Source: Comamonadaceae bacterium
Lineage (GTDB): Bacteria; Pseudomonadota; Gammaproteobacteria; Burkholderiales; Burkholderiaceae_C
Direction: 5' to 3'
Length of the DNA stretch: 64,000 bases
NCBI GenBank assembly: GCA_027491035.1
Contig: JAIXWZ010000009.1
Location: 1 to 64,000, forward strand
Positions 56,915 through 64,000 of this stretch are shown one piece after another. The position numbers and the translations under genes were made by a program. The notes beneath the pieces are model-generated. The model saw only the letters and a list, made by a program, of their open reading frames with translations, did not search any database and was not told the DNA's origin. Every line of letters starts with the position of its first letter. The first letter of the stretch is position 1.

Positions 56915-58099
56915 ATGAATCTGCCAGGACTTGATTTTCAGCTCGGCGCCGACATTGACGCGCTGCGCGACGCGGTGCACGACTTTGCGCAAGCCGAAAT
57001 CGCGCCGCGCGCGGCCGAGATCGACCGCAGCGATCGCTTTCCGATGGATTTGTGGCGCAAGATGGGCGATCTGGGCGTGCTGGGTATCACCGTGGGCGAG
57101 CAGTATGGCGGCGCGGGCATGGGCTATCTGGCCCATATGGTGGCGATGGAAGAGATCTCCCGCGCCAGTGCCTCGGTGGGCTTGAGCTATGGCGCGCACT
57201 CCAACTTGTGCGTCAACCAGATCAAGCGCAACGGCACCGAGGCCCAGCGCGTCAGGTATCTGCCCAAGCTGATCTCGGGCGAGCATGTGGGCGCACTGGC
57301 CATGAGCGAGCCCGGCGCGGGCTCTGATGTGATTTCCATGAAGCTCAAGGCCGAGGACAAGGGCGGCTATTACCTGCTCAACGGCTCGAAGATGTGGATC
57401 ACCAACGGCCCCGATGCCGACACGCTGGTGGTCTATGCCAAGACTGAGCCCGAACTGGGCGCCCGCGGCGTGACCGCCTTTCTCATTGAAAAGGGCATGA
57501 AGGGCTTTTCGGTGGCGCAAAAGCTCGACAAGTTGGGCATGCGCGGCAGCCACACGGGCGAGCTGGTGTTTCACAACGTCGAGGTGCCGGCCGACCACAT
57601 TCTGGGCGGCTTGAACAACGGTGCTCGCGTGCTGATGAGCGGCCTCGATTACGAGCGGGCCGTGCTCGCTGCCGGCCCGATCGGCATCATGCAAGCGGTG
57701 ATGGACAACGTCGTGCCCTACATTCACGACCGCAAGCAGTTCGGCCAGAGCATCGGCGAGTTCCAGCTCATCCAGGGCAAGGTGGCCGACATGTACACGG
57801 TGCTGCAGGCAGGGCGCTCGTTTTGCTACACCGTCGGCAAGAACCTCGACCTGCTGGGCAGCGAGCATGTGCGGCGGGTGCGCAAGGACTGCGCCTCGGT
57901 GATTTTGTGGTGCGCTGAAAAGGCCACCTGGATGGCCGGCGAGGGCGTGCAGATTTTCGGTGGCAACGGTTACATCAATGACTACCCGCTTGGCCGCTTG
58001 TGGCGCGATGCCAAGCTCTACGAAATTGGCGCGGGCACCAGCGAGATTCGCCGTATGCTGATCGGCCGAGAGCTGTTTTCTGAAACCGCCGGCGCCTGA
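56915..58099 (+). CDS. Isovaleryl-CoA dehydrogenase
   Basis: [95 protein letters not shown]. Confidence 0.93.
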   Translation: MNLPGLDFQLGADIDALRDAVHDFAQAEIAPRAAEIDRSDRFPMDLWRKMGDLGVLGITVGEQYGGAGMGYLAHMVAMEEISRASASVGLSYGAHSNLCVNQIKRNGTEAQRVRYLPKLISGEHVGALAMSEPGAGSDVISMKLKAEDKGGYYLLNGSKMWITNGPDADTLVVYAKTEPELGARGVTAFLIEKGMKGFSVAQKLDKLGMRGSHTGELVFHNVEVPADHILGGLNNGARVLMSGLDYERAVLAAGPIGIMQAVMDNVVPYIHDRKQFGQSIGEFQLIQGKVADMYTVLQAGRSFCYTVGKNLDLLGSEHVRRVRKDCASVILWCAEKATWMAGEGVQIFGGNGYINDYPLGRLWRDAKLYEIGAGTSEIRRMLIGRELFSETAGA

Positions 58100-58129
58100 T
58101 CGCCCTGACGCGCAACACAAGGACTGGCC

Positions 58130-58786
58130 ATGCCCCTGCGCCATTTGCTCGCACACAACCGGCAGTGGGCCGCTCACATGGAAGCCGAGCGGCCTGGTTT
58201 TTTCACCAATTTGTCGCATCAGCAAAATCCCCGCTACATGTGGATAGGCTGCTCCGACAGCCGCGTGCCGGCCAACCAGATCACGGGGCTCGAGCCCGGT
58301 GAGGTGTTTGTTCACCGCAATGTGGCCAACGTGGTGGTGCCCACCGATCTCAATTGCCTCTCGACCATTCAGTACGCGGTCGACCAGCTGCATGTCGAGC
58401 ATCTGATGGTTGTGGGCCATTACGGCTGCGGCGGCGTGCTCGCGGCGCTGCAGGGCATCCGGGTGGGGCTGGCTGACAACTGGCTGCGTCACATCAAGGA
58501 CGTGGCCGCGCGCCACCGCCCGCTGCTCGATCGTGTGGAGCCGGCCGAGCGAGGCAATTTGCTGGTCGAGCTCAATGTGATCGAGCAGGTGGTCAATGTG
58601 GCCCGAACCACTGTGGTGCAAGATGCCTGGGAGCGCGGCCAGCGGCTCACGCTGCACGGCTGGGTTTATGGTTTGAAAGATGGCTTGCTCAAGGATCTGA
58701 AGATTTCGATTGACGACCCCGGGCACATCGAGCCCATCTATGCCCAGGCGGTTGGTGCTCAGGCGCGCTTGGGCCTGGCCGGCTGA
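58130..58786 (+). CDS. can: Beta-class carbonic anhydrase
   Basis: CSDSRVPANQITGLEPGEVFVHRNVANVV and VVGHYGCGGVLAAL. Confidence 0.95.
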   Translation: MPLRHLLAHNRQWAAHMEAERPGFFTNLSHQQNPRYMWIGCSDSRVPANQITGLEPGEVFVHRNVANVVVPTDLNCLSTIQYAVDQLHVEHLMVVGHYGCGGVLAALQGIRVGLADNWLRHIKDVAARHRPLLDRVEPAERGNLLVELNVIEQVVNVARTTVVQDAWERGQRLTLHGWVYGLKDGLLKDLKISIDDPGHIEPIYAQAVGAQARLGLAG

Positions 58787-58813
58787 GCCCCCCCGAACTC
58801 ACGCGAGCCCACC

Positions 58814-60619
58814 ATGTTTCCCCAGCGCCTGGACTCCAGCATTGCTTACGACATCGCCAAGGCGATGATGGACGGCTTTAACCGCCATTACGACCTGTTT
58901 CGGCGCGAGTCGGCGCGCGCCAAGCACCGCTTCGAGACGGCTGACTGGCACGGCCAGCAAAGGGCGCAGCGCGAGCGCATCGAGTTCTATGACTTGCGTG
59001 TGCGCGAGGCCTCCACCCGGCTCGAGCGCGAATTCAAGGCGGGCGAGCAGCCCATGGAGGTCTGGCACCAGGTCAAGCTCCACTACATCGGCCTGCTGGT
59101 CAATCACCACCAGCCCGAGCTGGCCGAGACTTTCTTCAACTCGGTGACCACCAAGATCCTGCACCGCAGCTACTTTCACAACGACTTCATCTTTGTGCGT
59201 CCGGCGGTCAGCACCGAGTACATTGAAAACGACGAGCCCACCGCCCGGCCGACCTACAAGGCCTGGTACCCCAGGCGTGAAAACCTGGGCGAGGTGATCG
59301 TGCAGGTGATCGAGTCCTTCGACCTGCGCCGCCCCTTTGCCGATCTGCCGCGCGATGCGCACGACGTGCTGGCGCAGGTCGAGCAGCGGCTGCGCGACAT
59401 GAAGCTGCGGGCCAACTTCCAGATCCAGGTGCTGTCGAGCCTGTTTTTTCGCAACAAGGGCGCCTATGTCGTCGGCAAGCTGATCAATGGCTTTAGCGAG
59501 ATCCCGTTTGCCCTGCCCATCTTGCACGATGCGCAGGGCAAGCTGTTCATCGATGCGATCTTGTTTGGCGAGGACGATCTGCTGATCCTGTTCAGCTTTG
59601 CCCGCGCCTATTTCATGGTCGACATGGAAATCCCGTCGGCCTACGTGCAGTTTCTGCGCAGCATGATGCCGCGCAAGCCGCGTGCGGAGATCTACAACGC
59701 ACTGGGCCTGGCCAAGCAGGGCAAGACCTTGTTTTACCGCGACTTTTTGCAGCACCTGCGCCACTCCACCGACCGCTTTCGCATCGCGCCGGGCATCAAG
59801 GGCATGGTCATGCTGGTGTTTGACCTGCCGTCCTTTCCCTATGTGTTCAAGGTCATCAAGGACTACTACCCGCCGCAGAAGGACACGACCCGCGAGCAGA
59901 TCCAGGGCAAATACCTGCTGGTCAAGCAGCACGATCGGGTCGGGCGCATGGCCGACACGCTTGAGTACAGCAACGTAGCCTTTCCTCTCCAGCGCTTCGA
60001 GGACGAATTGATCGAAGAGATCCGCAAGTTCGCCCCCAGCCAGATCGAGATCAGTGACCGCGACGGCGATGGCCAGCTTGAGGTCATCCTCAAGCACGTC
60101 TACATCGAGCGGCGCATGATTCCGCTCAATATCTATCTGCAGGAGTCTTTCGACGCTGGCCCGGACAATGCCCGCGCCAAGGCCCAGATGGAGCACGCCG
60201 TCATTGAGTACGGCAACGCCATCAAGGACCTGGTGGCAGCCAACATTTTTCCCGGTGACATGCTCTGGAAGAATTTTGGCGTCACGCGCCATGGCAAGGT
60301 GGTGTTCTACGACTACGACGAGATCGAGTACCTGACCGACTGCAATTTCCGCCGAGTACCGCCGGCGCGCAACGAGGAAGACGAAATGTCAGGCGAGATC
60401 TGGTACACCGTCGGGCCCAAGGATGTGTTTCCCGAAACCTTTGGCCCCTTCCTGCTGGGCAACCCGGCGGTTCGCCAGGTGTTCATGAAGCACCATGCCG
60501 ATTTGCTGGACGCCGATTTCTGGCAAGCCAACAAGGAGCGCATTGTGGCCGGCCATGTACACGACGTCTTCCCCTACGATCCGGCGCGGCGGTTTTCCGA
60601 GTTGCGCAAAGGCGCTTGA
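58814..60619 (+). CDS. aceK: Isocitrate dehydrogenase kinase/phosphatase
   Basis: 601 aa; [37 protein letters not shown] and [15 protein letters not shown]. Confidence 0.97.
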   Translation: MFPQRLDSSIAYDIAKAMMDGFNRHYDLFRRESARAKHRFETADWHGQQRAQRERIEFYDLRVREASTRLEREFKAGEQPMEVWHQVKLHYIGLLVNHHQPELAETFFNSVTTKILHRSYFHNDFIFVRPAVSTEYIENDEPTARPTYKAWYPRRENLGEVIVQVIESFDLRRPFADLPRDAHDVLAQVEQRLRDMKLRANFQIQVLSSLFFRNKGAYVVGKLINGFSEIPFALPILHDAQGKLFIDAILFGEDDLLILFSFARAYFMVDMEIPSAYVQFLRSMMPRKPRAEIYNALGLAKQGKTLFYRDFLQHLRHSTDRFRIAPGIKGMVMLVFDLPSFPYVFKVIKDYYPPQKDTTREQIQGKYLLVKQHDRVGRMADTLEYSNVAFPLQRFEDELIEEIRKFAPSQIEISDRDGDGQLEVILKHVYIERRMIPLNIYLQESFDAGPDNARAKAQMEHAVIEYGNAIKDLVAANIFPGDMLWKNFGVTRHGKVVFYDYDEIEYLTDCNFRRVPPARNEEDEMSGEIWYTVGPKDVFPETFGPFLLGNPAVRQVFMKHHADLLDADFWQANKERIVAGHVHDVFPYDPARRFSELRKGA

Positions 60620-60661
60620 GGCGCATCTGCTGTTTCCATTCATCGTCTTGAGGAGTTTTCT

Positions 60662-61843
60662 ATGTCTGATCCGGTCGTTATCGTCAGCGCGGCGCGCACG
60701 CCCATGGGCAGTTTTCAGGGTGACTTTTCCTCTCTGGCCGCCCACGACCTGGGTGGTGTGGCGATCGCCGCCGCTATAGAGCGCGCAGGCATTGCGCCGG
60801 ACCTGGTCACCGAGGTGCTGCTGGGCAACTGTCTGATGGCCGGGCAGGGCCAGGCACCGGCGCGTCAGGCCGCGTTCAAGGGCGGCTTGCCGGCCAGCGC
60901 CGGGGCGGTGACCCTGTCCAAGATGTGCGGCTCGGGCATGCGCGCGGCCATGTTCGCCCACGACATGCTGGTGGCGGGCAGCCACGACGTGCTGGTGGCC
61001 GGTGGCATGGAGAGCATGACCAACGCGCCGTATCTGCTGCTCAAGGGTCGCGGCGGCTACCGCATGGGCCACGACAAGGTCTATGACCACATGATGCTCG
61101 ACGGGCTCGAAGATGCCTATCAAAGTGGCCGCAGCATGGGCACCTTTGGCGAAGATTGCGCGGCCAAGTACCAATTCACCCGCGAGCAGCAGGACGCTTT
61201 TGCCATGGCCTCGGTCTCGCGCGCTCAGCAAGCCATTGCCAGCGGCGGCTTTGCCCGCGAAATTGCCCCGGTCACGGTCAAGACCCGTGCGGGCGAGACC
61301 GTCATCAGCATCGACGAAGGCCCGGGCCGCATCAAGGTCGACAAGATTCCCACGCTCAAGCCCGCCTTCAAAAAGGACGGCACCATCACCGCAGCGGCCA
61401 GCTCGTCCATCAACGACGGCGCGGCGGCGATGGTGATGATGCGCCAGAGCACCGCGCAAAAGCTCGGCTGCAAGCCGCTGGCGCGCATCGTCAGCCACGC
61501 CACCCACGCCCAGCAGCCCGAGTGGTTCACCACCGCGCCGGTCGGCGCGAGCCAGAAGGCGCTGGCCAAGGCCGGCTGGCAGGTGAGCGACGTACAGCTT
61601 TGGGAGGTCAATGAAGCCTTTGCGGTGGTGCCCATGGCCCTGATGCACGAGCTCAAGGTCCCGCACGAGATCGTCAATGTCAACGGTGGCGCCTGTGCGT
61701 TGGGGCATCCCATTGGCGCCTCTGGCGCGCGCATCATGGTCACGCTCATCCATGCGCTACAGGCCCGCGGTCTGAAAAAGGGCGTGGCCAGCCTGTGCAT
61801 CGGCGGCGGCGAGGCCACGGCCGTTGCGCTGGAGCTGTGCTGA
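60662..61843 (+). CDS. Acetyl-CoA C-acyltransferase (thiolase family)
   Basis: LSKMCGSGMRAAMFAHDML, AGGMESMTNAPYLL, NVNGGACALGHPIGASGARI, CIGGGEATAVALE. Confidence 0.93.
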   Translation: MSDPVVIVSAARTPMGSFQGDFSSLAAHDLGGVAIAAAIERAGIAPDLVTEVLLGNCLMAGQGQAPARQAAFKGGLPASAGAVTLSKMCGSGMRAAMFAHDMLVAGSHDVLVAGGMESMTNAPYLLLKGRGGYRMGHDKVYDHMMLDGLEDAYQSGRSMGTFGEDCAAKYQFTREQQDAFAMASVSRAQQAIASGGFAREIAPVTVKTRAGETVISIDEGPGRIKVDKIPTLKPAFKKDGTITAAASSSINDGAAAMVMMRQSTAQKLGCKPLARIVSHATHAQQPEWFTTAPVGASQKALAKAGWQVSDVQLWEVNEAFAVVPMALMHELKVPHEIVNVNGGACALGHPIGASGARIMVTLIHALQARGLKKGVASLCIGGGEATAVALELC

Positions 61844-61847
61844 GCCC

Positions 61848-62510
61848 ATGCCTGCGGTGCTGCTCATCGGGGCTTCGCGCGGAATCGGCCTGGAGTTTGC
61901 CCGGCAGTACCGCGAAGTCGGCTGGCGCGTGATCGCCACGGCCCGGGACGACGCCGGCCTTGAGCGGCTGAGCGATCTGGGCTGCCAAACTCTGCGGCTC
62001 GATGTGGCCGAGCCCGCCAGCGTCAGCGCCCTGGCCTGGGCGCTCGATGGCGAGCAGCTGGACCTGGCGATTTATGTGGCCGGGGTGATGCAGCGTGAGG
62101 GTGCGAACACGCCCCCGACCCAGCCCGATTTTGATCGCCTCATGCGCACCAATGTGCTGGGCGCGATGCAGGCGCTGCCGCAGGTTGCACCGCTGCTCAA
62201 ACCCGGTTGCACGATGGCCTTCATCAGCAGCCAGATGGCCAGCATGGCCAGCGCCAACAGCAGCTATGGCTGGGTCTACCGGGCCAGCAAGGCGGCCTTG
62301 AACATGGCGGTGCACGCGGCGCAGGCTGACTACCCGGACTGCGTTTTGCTGGCGCTCAGTCCCGGTTGGGTGCAGACCGATATGGGCGGTCCCGGCGCAA
62401 CGCTGACGGCGGCAGACAGCGTTGCGCGCATGCGGCGCACTCTGGCTGCGGCGGGACAGGCGCACCGCGGCGCCTTCGTGGATCAAGATGGGCAGCCTTT
62501 GCCCTGGTAA
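61848..62510 (+). CDS. SDR family oxidoreductase
   Basis: LLIGASRGIGLEFARQYREVGW, YRASKAALNMAVHAA. Confidence 0.9.
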   Translation: MPAVLLIGASRGIGLEFARQYREVGWRVIATARDDAGLERLSDLGCQTLRLDVAEPASVSALAWALDGEQLDLAIYVAGVMQREGANTPPTQPDFDRLMRTNVLGAMQALPQVAPLLKPGCTMAFISSQMASMASANSSYGWVYRASKAALNMAVHAAQADYPDCVLLALSPGWVQTDMGGPGATLTAADSVARMRRTLAAAGQAHRGAFVDQDGQPLPW

Positions 62511-62520
62511 GGAAGACGGC

Positions 62521-63648
62521 ATGCTGCTCAACGACGATCAGATTCAGGTGCGCGATGCGATGCGCGATTTCGCCCAGCGTGAGCTTTGGCCGCATGCGGC
62601 CGACTGGGATCGGCGGCACCACTTTCCCAAGGACGTCCATCAGGGGCTGGCGGCGCTGGGGGCCTATGGCATTTGTGTGCCCGAGCAATGGGGCGGCGCC
62701 GAGATGGACTATCTGACGCTGGCGGTGGTGCTTGAGGAAATTGCGGCCGGCGATGGCGGCACCAGCACCGTCATCAGCGTGACCAACTGTCCGGTCAATG
62801 CGATTTTGCTGCGTTATGGCAGTGACGCGCAGAAAAAGCGCTGGCTCACGCCCCTGGCTCAGGGCCAGATGCTCGGTGCGTTCTGCCTGACCGAGCCGCA
62901 TGTGGGCAGCGATGCGTCGGCTCTTCGCACCACCGCTGTGCGCCAGGGCGACGCGTACGTCATCAACGGGGTCAAGCAGTTCATCACCAGCGGCAAGAAT
63001 GCGCAACTGGCCATCGTGATTGCGGTGACCGACAAAGGGGCGGGCAAGAAAGGCATGAGCGCCTTTATCGTGCCCACCGATACCCCGGGCTACCAGGTCG
63101 CGCGGCTGGAAGACAAGCTCGGCCAGCATTCCAGCGATACCGCGCAAATCAACTTTGACAACTGCCGCATCCCGGCCGATCACCTGATTGGCGCCGAAGG
63201 CGAGGGCTACAAGATCGCGCTGTCGGCCCTGGAGGGCGGGCGCATCGGCATTGCCGCACAAAGCGTGGGCATGGCGCGCAGCGCGCTCGATTTTGCGATT
63301 GATTACGCCAAGCAGCGCGAGAGTTTTGGCACGGCCCTGATCGAGCATCAGGCGGTGGGCTTTCGCTTGGCCGACTGCGCGACCGAGCTCGAGGCCGCCC
63401 GCCAGCTGATCTGGCACGCTGCGGCGCTGCGCGATGCGGGCCAGCCCTGCCTGAAAGAAGCGGCGATGGCCAAGCTGTTTGCCAGCGAAATGGCCGAGCG
63501 GGTGTGCAGCGCCGCCTTGCAGACCCTGGGCGGTTATGGCTATGTGAGCGACTTCCCGATCGAGCGCATTTACCGCGACGTGCGGGTCTGCCAGATCTAC
63601 GAAGGCACCTCGGACATCCAAAAAATCATCATTCAGCGCGCCCTTTAA
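62521..63648 (+). CDS. Acyl-CoA dehydrogenase family protein
   Basis: GAFCLTEPHVGSDASAL, QTLGGYGYVSDFPIERIYRDVRVCQIYEGTSDIQKIIIQRAL. Confidence 0.93.
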   Translation: MLLNDDQIQVRDAMRDFAQRELWPHAADWDRRHHFPKDVHQGLAALGAYGICVPEQWGGAEMDYLTLAVVLEEIAAGDGGTSTVISVTNCPVNAILLRYGSDAQKKRWLTPLAQGQMLGAFCLTEPHVGSDASALRTTAVRQGDAYVINGVKQFITSGKNAQLAIVIAVTDKGAGKKGMSAFIVPTDTPGYQVARLEDKLGQHSSDTAQINFDNCRIPADHLIGAEGEGYKIALSALEGGRIGIAAQSVGMARSALDFAIDYAKQRESFGTALIEHQAVGFRLADCATELEAARQLIWHAAALRDAGQPCLKEAAMAKLFASEMAERVCSAALQTLGGYGYVSDFPIERIYRDVRVCQIYEGTSDIQKIIIQRAL

Positions 63649-63694
63649 ATGTGACTGGTGCTGCAAAGAGCCCCAAGGGTATGATTTTGATCCC

Positions 63695-64000
63695 ATGAAC
63701 ATCATCATCCTGGGCGCGGGCCGAGTCGGCGAGAGTGTCGCCGAGAGCCTGAGCTCCGAGCACAACGACATCACTGTCATCGACCAGGATCCAGCCCGCC
63801 TGCGGCTGCTCGAGGAGCGGCTCGACCTTCGGGGAGTGGTGGGCAACGGCATACAGCCTTCGGTCTTGGAGGAGGCGGGCGCCCGCGATGCCGACATGCT
63901 CATTGCCTGCGCGGCCGCCGACGAGTCCAACCTGGTGGTCTGCAAGATTGCACACGATCTGTTCAGCGTGCCGACCACGGTGGCCCGCCTGCGCTCGCCA
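63695..64000 (+). CDS. trkA: Trk system potassium transporter TrkA, truncated by the window end
   Basis: MNIIILGAGRVGESVAESLSSEHNDITVIDQDPARLRLLEERLDLRGVVGNGIQPSVLEEAGARDADMLIA; reading frame open at 64000. Confidence 0.9.
   Translation, partial: MNIIILGAGRVGESVAESLSSEHNDITVIDQDPARLRLLEERLDLRGVVGNGIQPSVLEEAGARDADMLIACAAADESNLVVCKIAHDLFSVPTTVARLRSP

Overview
This is a high-GC bacterial chromosomal window. Gene content, order and protein character suggest a betaproteobacterium of the Burkholderiales, probably Comamonadaceae-like. No database search was run, so all names come from recognising motifs and protein families by eye. From left to right the window holds: the rplK-rplA-rplJ-rplL-rpoB-rpoC operon with an L10 leader and several intergenic hairpins; a LemA-like gene; a flavocytochrome c sulfide dehydrogenase pair (FccA/FccB-like); rsmB, a DUF4390 gene and an NtrY-like/short response regulator pair; tRNA-Phe(GAA); a small accessory catabolic region (Asp/Glu racemase, SMP-30 lactonase, two divergent paralogous amidohydrolases, an orphan TctC/Bug protein); fhs; a second Bug region with a PEP-mutase family enzyme and a ThDP enzyme; a livGFKHM-type ABC transporter; a hybrid histidine kinase; a 2-aminobenzoyl-CoA/salicylyl-CoA monooxygenase-reductase-like gene with enoyl-CoA hydratase, acyl-CoA dehydrogenase, RidA and gcdH; an MBL hydrolase, lnt and corC; glyQ-glyS-gmhB-plsC-ygjP-like; a 106-bp tandem repeat; an orphan response regulator; and a LiuR/isovaleryl-CoA dehydrogenase/aceK/thiolase region ending in a truncated trkA. 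I found no CRISPR array, prophage or insertion sequence transposase. The most unusual observation is a GC-rich, hairpin-rich segment of about 87 bp that looks like a dispersed intergenic repeat and sits in frame inside the essential gene glyQ. Other points of interest are a mismatched tRNA-Phe acceptor stem, candidate operators, and a tandem REP/MITE-like repeat.
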